From Ctena decussata (lineage: Eukaryota > Mollusca > Bivalvia > Lucinida > Lucinidae), in assembly GCA_963989385.1 (NCBI GenBank), contig OZ022501.1, positions 19,740,102 to 19,804,101 on the forward strand: 64,000 nt of DNA, given 5' to 3'. Below the pieces are notes generated by a model. It worked only from the letters and a program-made list of their open reading frames with translations. It was not told where the DNA came from and ran no database searches. Positions within the stretch are counted from its first letter, which is position 1, and each line of letters begins with the position of its first letter. Made by a program: the position numbers and the translations under genes. Positions 32,205-43,029 of the stretch are shown here, piece by piece.

Positions 32205-34435
32205 TTATTTCTTTGGTCTCCAACCTCTCACAAAGTCTAATATCTTCTTAATTTCTAAAGCATTTAATTCTGGAAAGCCCTCCTGTAGTAACTTTTTATC
32301 CAGTGAGCACAACATATCCCCGTCTATCTGTTCATGTGCAAATCTTATCACAACCCTGTCCTTCATTCCAATATATCGTAGAGATTTCGACACCTCCAAT
32401 ACTGACAGATTACCTATATCTTGTGGCGGCTGCCACCCGTCATCCTGCCACTCAGAGTATTCCGAATAGCTATATTCACTTTCTCCGTTGAAACCATACT
32501 CCCCGCGAGAGCACATAGAAATAGCAGAATCGTCTCCATGCTTTGGGTAGGAGTCGCTTAAAGCTGCTGTCGATGGCGTTCTGTGGTATTTTCGATATGG
32601 TGGCTCACTTTCTGAATAAGGAACTGGGCCACTCGCTCTTGCACCATATATATATGACTTAACACGTTCGTTGTCAATAACTCTGCCGTACGTTGGTTCT
32701 AATACCTGGTCATTATTTTGAAATGGCTGTCTTAAATCTCGCAAAGAATCACTGAAATTAAATACTTCCATCGCCGTCCGCATTTTTCTAACATTATGGC
32801 TACGTATCGTTGCATTAGTCTCTGCAAGACTTTTATGGGATCTGGACTTCATCTTAGAAAATCCTGATAATGATTTAGGTTCCAAAGCTGTATCGTCATG
32901 AAATCTCCTCTGCTCATCATCACTGTAAAGTCTCTGGCGGAAATTAAAGTTCATATCTTCCTGAGGGACACGTCTTACTGGAGTTGAATAACCAGGAGGC
33001 GGTCTTCGACGGTCGTAAAAACCATCAGGAGGTTCTTGTTCTGCGCCACTAAAATCAAACATGTTATCAATATTTTCACTTTCAGCAGAAGTCAAAGGAG
33101 AAAATTCACTTTTTACTTTCCTAACACGAGTATAACGCAACGAATCTCTTGGTGCAGTTGGAGGTTTTCTTTTCACCACTTCAAAATCAATCCCTTCACT
33201 GTCATCGTTTAACTGACTTAGCCTCGCTGGTGTCATATAACCATCATTTTCATGGTTTTGACTTTCATTTAATTTATCAGTATCTGATACTCCTCTTGGC
33301 GGTCTGGGAGCAATGGGTAACTCTTCATAATGATTTTCTTTATTATCTGAATGCCGATTCCTGCGCGGACTTCGTGTTTTATCAGGAATTGGAGGCAAGT
33401 CACGATCTTTTAAAGAGTTTCTTTTGACAACTTTAGAATAAGCAGGCATAGCATCACGCTCTTTACTCTGAATATTTACATTTTGCACCGGTACTGGTGA
33501 AATTTTATTGTCACTTTCGTCCACATCTTCTGTTGGAGATTCGTTGGAATCGACATTATCATAATCTCCATATGTAATTTCAGTTTTACTCAGTCTGGAA
33601 GAAAACACACCAGCTTCCTGTAGCGCTTTTAGACTGGCCCTTTCTTTTCTATTCTTAGACCTTACACTAAGTTTCTCAAAAATTGCACTTCCCTTATTTC
33701 GTTTACTATCTTTAACTCTAACTGGAAGATCTACCTGATGACTAAACACCATATTATCGTCTTCGTAATCATAATCTCCCATTCCATTTGAATGATGCTT
33801 ACCTTCTAATTTCTTTTTCTCTCTTATAATATCTATTTCATCCTTTGCTGGCAATTCAAAAGTCTCACTATTACCATCTTTATCTGTCAGTGTGGTTACA
33901 AGTAATGTTTCCTTATCTTTGAGATTATTCAACGTTAGCACTCCTGAGGGAATTCCGTCATATGAGTTTGAATCTGTATGAATTAATTGCGCTTTTATTG
34001 GCAAAGGAAAAGCACTTATCAGATCTCGAAGTGAATAAACAGCGTCAAAGTTGGTGCTTGTGGCGTCACCCACTGGACTAAACACACCTGTCATTATCAA
34101 AGGAATCATAATTTCTCTATTTTCAACATCAAAACATTGAAGGTATTTTAACTCCTGTTCCTTTTTGCTATTACCTTTCCCAGAGCTAAATAATCTTTTA
34201 AAGAACGGTTTCTTTTTAGTTTTCTTCTGGTCCATTTGCACAATACCAGTGGTGAGCACCTCTCCAGGACGGATTTCCCACGGAACCCAGGAACTGGTTC
34301 CGTTCTCAACTGTAAGCTGGTAGCCAACAATAGAAGTTCTTACAAGAAATTGTTTTGGACGGATTCCTACGATGGCGTTGATTGTGTCAAAATATTCTAT
34401 TGGCTGACCGTTCTCGGGAAGGACTTCAAACCAAC
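32205..34435 (-). CDS. GAREM: GAREM exon 2: rest of CABIT, disordered region, SAM domain
   Basis: Final coding exon, 743 codons including the stop. GAREM is a cytoplasmic adaptor that is phosphorylated downstream of EGF-type receptors and links GRB2 and SHP2 to ERK signalling. The exon begins in the CABIT domain (G-W-F-E-V-L-P-E...R-P-K-Q-F-L-V-R) and continues to about residue 310 of the joined protein. A long polar region follows, with SH3-type proline motifs (D-L-P-P-I-P-D-K, A-P-R-P-P-R) and tyrosine sites (H-Y-E-E-L, D-G-Y-M-T-P). The last ~75 residues form a SAM domain ending G-W-R-P-K-K. The acceptor is TTTCTCTTTTCAG just before 34435. Two bases complete a glycine codon started in exon 1, so the intron is phase 1. 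Upstream in-frame codons to 34481 are intronic. No frameshift or stop. Confidence 0.92.
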
Positions 34436-34613
34436 CTGAAAAGAGAAATATGACCATTAAGGTAAACAGATACACCGTCAAGGGAGATCAGTCTGATCAG
34501 GAAGTCCCACAGGGAGGTACTCTCTGACAGAGAAGCACATTCTTTTTATTTTCTTTAAAAAAAGAGGGAAAGGTGAGTGTAGCGACCGATGAGAACGAAT
34601 TATCCAAACTCCA

Positions 34614-34832
34614 GTGGTTGCATTTATAAAACAACTTAAGTCGTTGCTATGCTGTTGCTAAGGCTAAAGTATGAAGGAGATTCCCTACATCTATGAAATT
34701 TGCTCTGGAGGAACAGTCTTTTTCAGACAGTTCCTCCAGAGCAAATTTCATAGTTGTAGGGAAACTGCTTTATAGCAATTTAGCCTTAGCAACAGCATAG
34801 CAACTACTTAAGTCATTTTATAAATACGACCC
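34614..34832. repeat. ~100-bp-arm hairpin close to GAREM exon 2
   Basis: The arms share ATTTATAAAA, ACTTAAGT, TGCTATGCTGTTGCTAAGGC and ATGAAATTTGCTCTGGAGGA, with a loop of about ten bases near 34717. The hairpin starts ~180 bp upstream of the exon 2 acceptor, within the intron. Confidence 0.85.
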
Positions 34833-35305
34833 CTGTAATGCAAGTGCTTTGCAGATCAAGCGGTTGGTCTCTGAAAAAGGAGGCATAAATCAACTTCAGC
34901 TTTGTCATATCTCGGCACAAAAAGACAAAAGATCAAAGAAATGCATGTCATGCACAAGGGTATTTACTACATTCATTAAATTTGGGGGGAGGGGAAGGGG
35001 TGCTTATAGCATGCTTGCCGAGATCGATATTTTAAAGCGTTTGGGTCGCCCGTTCGAACAACTGCAAAACTCTACGTCAGCCCCGGTAAATGAGTACCTG
35101 TCTCGAATCTGCATGGAGGTTAAAGGCGGCCTATGCACAAGATACAGATAGGCCTTCAGTAACCCACTGTCCCTATGACCATAAGGCTACGGGACAACTT
35201 CACTTTTTGTAGCATATGCGATCAGTGACCAATTAAGATTATAATACTTAAAATATTCGCAGAATGGAACAGAAACTCATTCGCATGGTCAGAAACTTAA
35301 CAGAA
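34833..35305. other. intron sequence; short block shared with 57140-57230
   Basis: The segment ACAAGATACAGATAGGCC...CCCACTGTCCCTATG resembles TAAGATACAGTGGGCC near 57150, which suggests a dispersed repeat. Otherwise nothing recognisable. Confidence 0.35.
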
Positions 35306-35413
35306 CCCAGCAGGCACATGACGTCAAAATGACGTCGTACTAACGTCGATGCGACGTCATAACGTCGCATCGACGTCACTACGACGTCATTTAAACGTCA
35401 TGTGCCTGCTGGG
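35306..35413. mobile_element. M2 palindromic MITE, near-perfect copy
   Basis: 108 bp starting CCCAGCAGGCACATGACGT and ending with its complement. The two ~53-bp arms differ at only about four positions. The inside is built of ACGTC/GACGT words. Best-preserved member of the M2 family (others at 44212, 50009, 59346, 61862 and 62423, with diverged ones in the LINE spacer). Confidence 0.9.
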
Positions 35414-36097
35414 AAGCATTCAAAATGCTTATTTATTATTTTCCATTGTTTATTTTACTGGCGGTTTTGATTACCCCGATGATACATGTATCAATTTCGT
35501 TGATATCAATCTAGAAAGTGTAAAAGTGATAAATCTGAACAATCAATAAAGCTTCAGCCATACATGTGTCATCCCATCACCATATACATTTACATGCATT
35601 TTAATCCATTTATGCCCAGTGGACTAGTCTATCCTTATCAAATTATAAGGGGTGTCTAGTTTAGTTTATTTGTATCATTTTTTATTTCATTTATTACTTT
35701 TAAACCCATTTGTCTTAGGTAAATAGTGTAGACCCTGATCTGACGATCTGGATGCTAGCAGCGTAGGTCCACGTCAGGCGGCTCATACATTTTTGAAATT
35801 TCGCAGAGGTAAATTTTGTTGTCTGCTTTTTTGGCTCTTTAAGGGTTGAACAGCAACTTATCCATTCATCAACGTTGCATGTTATGTTTAACCATACATG
35901 ATAAATTTGCAAATTCTTGCAGTTTTAATCATAAACTATCTTTACATTTTAGAGTACTTTTGGCAAACTAACAAGGTTTGATATTGTTGTCATTAACCAA
36001 TCTTTATTCAACTTTTGTGCTAAATTAACATGATTAATAGATTGTTAATTTTAAATGCCCATTTTTCATCTATCAAGCAGTGTTACGTGTTTATAAT
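35414..36097. other. intron sequence with an M3 MITE fragment
   Basis: At about 35700-35849 lie TAAATAGTGTAGACCCTGATC, CAGGCGGCTCAT and an end like GTCTGCTTTTTTGGCTCTTT then AAGGGTT, i.e. a decayed M3 copy. The remainder is AT-rich and featureless. Confidence 0.5.
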
Positions 36098-36338
36098 TGA
36101 ATCGCGACACAACAAAAACAACAAAGTGGCATGTGCGCCCAGCGGTGACTCAGATCAACCTGGGCAGCCACCCAGTCTGATCAGAGTCTTGGCTGTCCGC
36201 TTGGAGCTAGCTTAGACCCTATGCTATGCTTTAAGCACAAAGCGAAGACTCGGATCAGACTGGGCGGATGCCCAGGCTGATATGAGTCTTCGTTGACGCA
36301 CATGCCACTTAATTGGTTTTGTTATGTCGCGTGGCTCA
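36098..36338. mobile_element. M1 foldback MITE
   Basis: Complete, somewhat diverged copy beginning TGAATCGCGACAC and ending GTCGCGTGGCTCA. Confidence 0.8.
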
Positions 36339-36434
36339 TATTATTAAGGCGGTATGCGAGAGCATACGAGGGGATATCAAATTTGAGCGTCACACAGAAA
36401 GAGCAAGTAATCTGGATTTTTACGTACTCTCCTT

Positions 36435-36720
36435 TATTTTTTCAACATAACCCCCTTTCAACTCCACACGTTTGTTCCATGTAGCTTACTCAACATCTTG
36501 GTCCCCTAACCAGCCCCCCACAGCAGCAGTCAGCTCATCATTATCCTCAAATCTCCGACCCCAAAGGGGAAAGAGGCAAAAGTCGCTGGGGGCTACGTCT
36601 AGAGAAAGGCTGCACGATGAGGAAGCTGTTCGGAGGCATCACAACATGATCGGCTAGTGTGGAGTAGCGCGTTGTCCTGGTGACGCAGAATCTCACTGGG
36701 GGCGGGGGGAGCGCGTTGTC
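36435..36720 (-). pseudogene. mariner-type transposase relic
   Basis: The minus strand reads R-H-Q-D-N-A-L-L-H-T-S at about 36654-36686, the second catalytic-Asp block of mariner transposases. In other frames it continues as A-P-S-D-F-C-L-F-P near 36580 (third catalytic block), G-R-R-F-E-D-N-D-E-L, and an end like W-N-K-R-V-E-L-K-G-G-Y-V-E-K. At least two frame changes and an in-frame TAA break it, and the N-terminal half is missing. The D-N-A block is partly duplicated next to the poly-G tract. Confidence 0.75.
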
Positions 36721-36741
36721 CCGGTGACGCAGAATCTCACT

Positions 36742-36784
<43 letters not shown>
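36742..36784 (+). repeat. poly-G tract (about 43 bases)
   Basis: An unbroken G run lying inside the mariner relic, next to a ~50-bp direct duplication containing GCGCGTTGTCC and GTGACGCAGAATCTCACTGG. Length may be affected by assembly or read error. Confidence 0.9.
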
Positions 36785-36954
36785 CGGTCTCTTCCAAAAA
36801 GTGTTGTGATCAAGCAACAGCAGTCAGCAATATGATCCTACACGGAACCAGTAACTAAGATCTTGATGTACATCAGGTGTGGTGCATTGTACTATTCAAC
36901 TGGAAAAACCGTGTGAGGCTGAAAACTTTTTGAAATCCCCTCGTTTACTGATAA

Positions 36955-37030
36955 GCACTAAAAGTGCCCAAAATTAAAATAGTTGAATTTGCAAACAATG
37001 TACATCAAGATGAGGCGGCTCATAATGCGG
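36955..37030 (+). mobile_element. M3 MITE fragment
   Basis: AGCACTAAAAGTGCCCAAAA followed by TTTGCAAACA and GATGAGGCGGCTCATAATG, the left part of an M3 copy, cut off where the hairpin element at 37041 begins. Confidence 0.55.
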
Positions 37031-37040
37031 CAATCGCAGA

Positions 37041-37241
37041 GCTCTAGATAAGAGGGAGTATTTGATGATAATTAAGGATAATTTTTCTTATTTCTCATCG
37101 AAACCATATGTTGTGACCCCTCGTCTGAACCGTCTCGTCGAGACGGTTCAGATGAGGGTCACAACATATGTTTTATGCAGAATTAACAAAAAATATCCCT
37201 AATTATCACCAAATACTCCCTCTTATCTAGAGCTCTGCGGC
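37041..37241. mobile_element. M4 hairpin element, near-perfect
   Basis: The arms start GCAGAGCTCTAGATAAGAGG and continue through AGTATTTG, ATAATTA and ACATATGTTGTGACC to a centre CCGTCTCGTCGAGACGG. GGCAAT occurs immediately outside both ends and may be the target duplication. Related, more decayed copies lie at 48575-48800 and 57358-57560. Confidence 0.8.
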
Positions 37242-37984
37242 AATAGCATTTGGATCAACATTGGTTTTGTGATACGTGGTGATATCTAGATAACCAATAC
37301 CATGCAGCAGCAAACGTGAAGTTGAAGATTTCTATAAATCGAATAAGGAATGTCCAACTGGATTCAACATTCCCAGGACAAAGTGAAATGCACTTGCGCA
37401 ATTTATATTGACATTTAGAATGTCGTTAAGCTCATATTTGCAATTTTCATTTTGTAATAACTTACAACATAACTGACCGAGGTCACTAATGTTGTAACCC
37501 TTGCCAAATCTAGAAGTTTAATATTTTCAAAGCAAACATAAAATCGTTTACTTAAACTTACAAAAGAACGCTTTGTAAATATATATAAACATTGGGAGAA
37601 GGTTTAACAAAATCCGACATAAACTTAAGTAGACAGGAAGGACAAAATTTATGAGAGGACAGTTTGATATTTGTCCAACACTAAGATATTTAGTCTACTT
37701 AGATATAGAAAAACAGTAAGGAATGCCAACATAGAAACCACTTATAGTCTGTTTTACTTGTCAATAATTATGCTGGATCCCAGCTGCATAATATTGTCGG
37801 AAAGTGCCCGAACAACACTTAAACAATATTTATACACAAAATATAGCGTGATTTGGATTTAAAACAACATCGTACATATGTTCTGATACAACTATTGTCT
37901 TTAGAATCCCTACCCCCCCCCCCCACCCGAATGTTATTGCTGTTTGTTGTCACTATATAAATTTATGTACAAATAGACATTGAT
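37242..37984. other. intron sequence, no feature
   Basis: AT-rich, with a C-rich run near 37913-37925. No coding region or repeat recognised. Confidence 0.4.
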
Positions 37985-38189
37985 CCTTAAAAGGCCAAAA
38001 ATTAAAATTGTTGAATTGGCATACAGTGTAGATCCAGATGAGGTGGCTCATAATGAGCCACCTCATCTGAATCTACACTGTTTGCCCTCTAGTAATCGAA
38101 TTCTCAATATGATATCGCTTGGACGAGTCATTTTTTATGAAATTCTGCAGACGTAACGGTCGTCTGCTTTTTGGCGCATTAAGGGTTAA
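37985..38189 (+). mobile_element. M3 MITE, full copy
   Basis: The left end CCTTAAAAGGCCAAAAATT and right end CTTTTTGGCGCATTAAGGG pair, and TTAA follows on the right. The internal hairpin GATGAGGTGGCTCAT/ATGAGCCACCTCATC is almost perfect. Confidence 0.7.
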
Positions 38190-38202
38190 CTCGTTTATAT
38201 GA

Positions 38203-38795
38203 AGAGGAAAGATGCTATTAATAGTGGACCACAAATATATGTTTACACGTTTTTATAAAGACAGCAGAAGCTATTGACAGTGAACCGTAAACATATATTT
38301 CACACGTTATATGAAGAGGAAAGAGGCTAATGGCAGGCGACCGTAAACAGACATTTACATGTTTATATAAAGAGAAAAGAAGCTATTGGCAGTCGACCGT
38401 ATAAAGACATATTCACGCTTATATAAAGAGGAAGATGACAGAAGCTATTGGCAATCGACCATAAAAAGATATTTACACGTTTATATAAAGAGGAAAGCAG
38501 CTATTAACAGTCGACCATGAAAAGACATTTTAAACCTTAATATAAAGAGGACAGAAGCTATTGGCAGTGGACTGTCTACATACATTTAAACGTTTATATA
38601 AAACGGGCATACGGTATTGGCAGTCGACCGTAAAAAGACATTTACAGGTTTATAGAAAGTGATTACACATTAAAACGTTTGCATATGGACATTTAGGCGT
38701 TTATATAAAGACATCAAAAGATACTAACAGTAGACCGTAGCACACAGATGTTTAATATAAATACATTTACACGTGTTTTTGTTCTTCTTTTTTCT

Positions 38796-38834
<39 letters not shown>

Positions 38835-40030
38835 GGAAATAAGCTACTGAGAGTGGACCGTAAATAGATACATACCCGTTTATATCAAGTGGAAAGAAGC
38901 TATTGACAGTAAACCGTACACATTTACATATTTGTATAGAGAGGACAAAAGGCATTGATAGTCGACCGGAAATAGACATCTACACGTATATATAAAGACT
39001 TTTACACGTTTATATAAAGGTGGCAGAAACTTTTGAAAATGTACCGAAAATAGACGTTTATATACAGACATTTACATGTTTATATAAAGAGGGTAGAAGC
39101 TATTGACAGTGAACCACAAACAGACATTTACATATTTTATATGTAAAGAGTGCAGAAGCCACCGACAGTCGACCATAGATAGACATTCACACGTTTATAT
39201 AAAGACGACAGAAGCCATTAACAATCGAACATAAACAGACATTCCCATGTTTATATAAAGAAGCAAGAAGCCATTGACCGTCGCCCGTAAATATATGTCA
39301 ACACGTATACGTAGAGAGGACAGCAACCACTGACAGTCTTCTGCGAGGAGACTTTCATTTACAGGCTTATGTAAAGAGGGCAGAAGCCGTTGACAGTGAA
39401 CCGCAAACAGTCGTTTACACATTTTTATGTCAAAAGGACAGAAACCACTTACACTCGACCGTAAATAGACATTCACAAGTTTATATAAAGACGACAGAAG
39501 CCATTGACGATCGACCGACAACACATTTCTACATGTTTATATAAATAGGGCAGAAGCCGTTGACTGTCGACCGTAAATAGATATTTACACGTTTATATTA
39601 ACAGGACAGAAGAATAAGCCACTGACGTAGACCGTAAATAGACATTTACATATTTATTCAAACAAGACAGAAGTCATTGATAGTTGACCGTAAACAAATA
39701 TTTTATACACGTTTATATATGCATAAAAAGGGCAGAAATCATTGACAGTTGACAGTAAACAGACATTACACGTTTATATAAAGAGTGCTGAAGTTATTCG
39801 CAGTAGGCTGTAGATGGACATTAAAACATTATTATAAAGAGGACAGAAGCAATTGAGACATTTACATGTTTATAAAGAAGCCAGAAGTCATTGACAGTCG
39901 ACTTTAAATAGACATTTTCACGTTTATATAAACAGGAGAGAAGGTATTGACAGTCGACCGAAAACAGACATTTACAAGTGTATAAAGAAGACAGACGTCA
40001 TGAACAGTCTACCGTAAATAGATACACGTT
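38203..40030 (+). repeat. ~1.8-kb minisatellite, ~66-bp units
   Basis: Some 25 or more degenerate units share AGACATTTACACGTTTATAT, AAAGAGGACAGAAGC and TATTGACAGTCGACCGTAAA. Many carry small indels. A T run interrupts the array at 38797-38830. Short open frames on either strand are products of the periodicity. Confidence 0.9.
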
Positions 40031-40087
40031 TTGTTAATTTTGCCTGTTTACAATTAGTTGTAAAATTTACAATAACTAAAAGGCAGA

Positions 40088-40892
40088 GGCTATTTACAGT
40101 TAACTGTAAATAGCCAAAAAACGTTAAAATGGCTATTTACAGTCAACTGTCAATAGCCAAAAAACGTTAAAATGGCTATTTACAGTCAACTGTCAATAGC
40201 CAAAAAACGTTAAAATGGCTATTTACAGTTGCTGGTTTCTGCTCAGTTATAACAAAATTTATCCGGTCGTGGAAATCAGTCTAAAGGATGCGGTGCGGAC
40301 TCGGCGAGTTCAACCAGATCATAATTTTATTATTTTATCCTTACCATCATTCACCCCCCCCCCCCCCCTCTCCCTCCAATATCGGCTCGAAAAGGCTGAA
40401 ATACCGTTGAATGGGAATCCGTAGCATCATCTGTTCCATCACTGAAATTCTGCTAAGAGGTCCGCGCTACTTCAAATTAACTATTAGTTAATGGTTGGCT
40501 GGTTGGTTGTTTTGGATTTCAGGGTCCTTTTAGACAGTATTTCAATTTATATCAGGCCGTTTTCCAGTCGGGACGGTCAGTTAATCTAAACAAGTGAAAG
40601 TTATACAGCACTGTCGCCGGAATCAACTATCTCTAGCTAACTGTTTCTCCATATCAGTTTTAAATATGTATGTGTAAACCTCAAAGTTTTCTGCCATTTT
40701 TACAAAGAGAAATATTTTTTTGTGACTTCCTGGATGACGCAGCTCTTCCAAAGCGGGGTCTCAGGTCAAATTCTTTCCTTTAAGCGTTTAACTGTAAATA
40801 GCCATTTTAACGTTTTTTGACTATTGACTTTTAACTGTAAATAGCCATTTTAACGCTTTTTGGCTATTGACAGTTAACTGTAAATAGCCACT
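40088..40892. mobile_element. foldback element with tandem-repeat arms
   Basis: The left arm (40088-40230) is three-plus copies of a 43-bp unit: GGCTATTTACAGT then AACTGTMAATAGCC then AAAAAACGTTAAAAT. The right arm (about 40793-40892) is two-plus copies in inverted orientation. Each unit contains its own palindrome. About 560 bp of unique sequence lies between, including a poly-C run near 40352 and a SINE B fragment. This is the architecture of foldback transposons whose inverted ends are made of tandem repeats. Confidence 0.7.
40494..40575 (-). repeat. SINE family B fragment
   Basis: On the minus strand: GACAGTATTTCAATTTATATC-like body and an AACCAACCAGCCAACC-like tail. It matches the 3' end of the copies at 2252 and 29779. 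Confidence 0.55.
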
Positions 40893-40962
40893 CCGTAACT
40901 AAAAACCCGCTTCGATATTCAAAACTTACAGACAAACAAAGCTTTGAACCGTGTCCCTTGTA

Positions 40963-41333
40963 ACACAGGGTATAATCGATTCCGCCAATTTTCGCTTCCT
41001 GCAGAGACTGTCCGTCATATTTGGCTTCCACCGAGACTGTCCGCGAACTCTTGCTTCCTGCAGAGACTACTGTCCTCGAAAAATGGCTTCCTGCCGAGAC
41101 TGTCCGCGTGACTCTGCTTCCTGCCGAGAGCCTCGGCAGAAAGCAGAATCACGCGGACAGTCTCTGCAGGAAGCCATTTATCATGTACAGAAGTCTCGGC
41201 AGGAAGCAAAAGTTCGCGGACAATCTCGGTGGAAGCCTCGGCAGGAAGCAAGAGTTCGCAGCGGAAGCCAAATATGTTGTACAGTCTCTGCAGGAAGCGA
41301 AAATTAGCGGAATCGATTATACTCTGTGTGTAA
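40963..41333. mobile_element. foldback with GCTTCCTGC sub-repeats
   Basis: The outer arms share GTATAATCGATTCCGC and AATTTTCGCTTCCTGCAGAG. The element folds around about 41131, with arms of ~185 bp. Each arm contains several copies of GCTTCCTGCMGAGACTGTCC. Three overlapping open frames of 78-118 codons on both strands are a by-product of the palindrome and are not genes. Confidence 0.8.
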
Positions 41334-41339
41334 GATAAT

Positions 41340-43025
41340 GCAGTATTTCAGCGACTTTGTCGCGTTAATGTATTGTCTTCATCTGTGATTTGAGTAGATT
41401 TCGGATACATATACATTATATGCCCCCATCTCCCTTCTTCATCAATAACATTTTCAACATGTTTTAAGGTACGAATTATGCTATTCTTAAGAGCTGGTAA
41501 CATGCAATGATAATATATTCATACAATAGAATTGCGTAAGTTTCAGTTGGTTTAAGGTTCCTCTTCACAGTTGCAAGAGAAAAAAATAGGACCATTATTT
41601 GCATCATACCAATACCTAAATTATATCCCTGATTGTCTCCATTTTATCCATATTCTCAGAAAAAGTGCTTAAGATTTTTTGGGTTGTCTTTGCACAATAT
41701 TTATTTTACCAGAACACTGTGTTTTCCTTTGATAAAAAAAAAAATAGTTATCAAAGATTTTCACTTTTGAAAGGAAAAAAATTAAAGCTCTTTTGACAGT
41801 GGTTTAAAGTTTGTTACAACTATGCACACAAATATTTTATACCACTCACTACCGACTCCTACCAATTTTGATTGTGAAAAAACGACCGAATACGGAAAAC
41901 CAGATTTTTTTGGCCACCCTCATGCTTTCTGGAGGCGGCCATTTTTGAAAACTGGAAAAATCATGGTATGCCAGTTTTCGAACAAAATTACGATGAGATC
42001 TTACATTTAGCCAGCTATCAAGACACACTTTCTGAAACTTCGATACAAAAGGCCTCTTTTAACACATAATCGATTAAACGTTCTTGCTTTAGTATCGTGT
42101 CATATTTGGAAAGAATCGTGTCCACATGTATTTGTTTACATTTGCTTCGTCTTCGATTAACTAAGATTCCTACGCGTAAAATTTAACCGAACTAATTTGA
42201 TCGAAAATATTAATATTATGTTCATATTATTTGTTGAAAGAGGTTTACTTTGATTTTTTATTACATATAACACTAGTTAATGTGTCTACAAAAATTATTC
42301 TATCTGTAATTGTATGAAATGACAAATTTATTTTGGAACTACTTTTTAGCGCAAGCATTTCTGCTTCTATGCGGAAATGCTCTTCGGTCGTAAACAGAAA
42401 CTAGAAAAACTTGGCTGCTGAAGCTGACCTTGGCTGATGTGAAGTTCACATAGATAGATATTTTAGATATTTTATTAATGCATTAGGCCATGATGGCCCA
42501 TGAGCATATATACATATAACATACAGAACACATGTGAACATGTGAAGTTCACATCAAGTATTTGCCGAGTTCTGACCTATTTACACATTGGTAGGTGTGA
42601 AAAACGATTGATCGCTCGTACGATTATTCAAATCTTCATCTTGTAGGTTCACTAGCTGACCTGTCAAACGTTGTTTTGATGACGTAGCGGTCATATATTT
42701 TTTTTTTTTTCAAACCACTTTTTTCATTAAATTTGTAATGTCATTGGTAAGTGTTTTCCATTTTGTGGTCCACTAAAGACATAATAACAAATAATAGAAT
42801 GTGTTTGTGCATGTGTTTTTGGTTGTTCACATATGAGGGCCAACAAGAATCAGACCATCACTGAAAATACATGAAGAAATAATTTTGCTCATTTATTTGG
42901 TTTATATTGAATAAGTTGGGTGTACTATCATGGCAAGTCTTAAGAAAAACTCACATAAGTTCGGAATTGCAAGGGGAAGACACCGTAGAAAGTGAAAATA
43001 TCTATGTCTTGGTCGAAAGAGCTTA
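41340..43025. other. intron sequence, no feature
   Basis: AT-rich. Nothing recognisable beyond short A and T runs. The segment around 42438-42560 repeats GTGAAGTTCACAT words in both orientations. Confidence 0.4.
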
Positions 43026-43029
43026 CAGT

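Larger units (their letters stand above)
36367..36943 (-). mobile_element. deleted mariner-like transposon
   Basis: The two ends are inverted repeats: CGAGGGGATATCAAATTTG on the left and the complement of CGAGGGGATTTCAAAAAG on the right. The element is 577 bp, about half the length of an intact mariner, and encodes only broken transposase pieces on the minus strand. A TA lies just outside the left end, and the right flank is TTTA. A poly-G tract has expanded inside. Confidence 0.75.

Noticed and set aside
34436..34481. N-terminal extension M-T-V-Y-L-F-T-L of the GAREM exon 2 frame, resembling a signal peptide
   Set aside because: It is the intron's polypyrimidine tract. The acceptor at 34436-34437 and the phase match to exon 1 explain the frame better, and GAREM is cytoplasmic.
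36547..36813. Proline-rich 88-residue protein on the minus strand
   Set aside because: The proline run is the translation of the poly-G tract, and the rest is mariner transposase read in the wrong frame.
40951..41338. Overlapping frames of 78-118 codons on both strands
   Set aside because: They arise from the palindromic GCTTCCTGC repeats and mirror each other.
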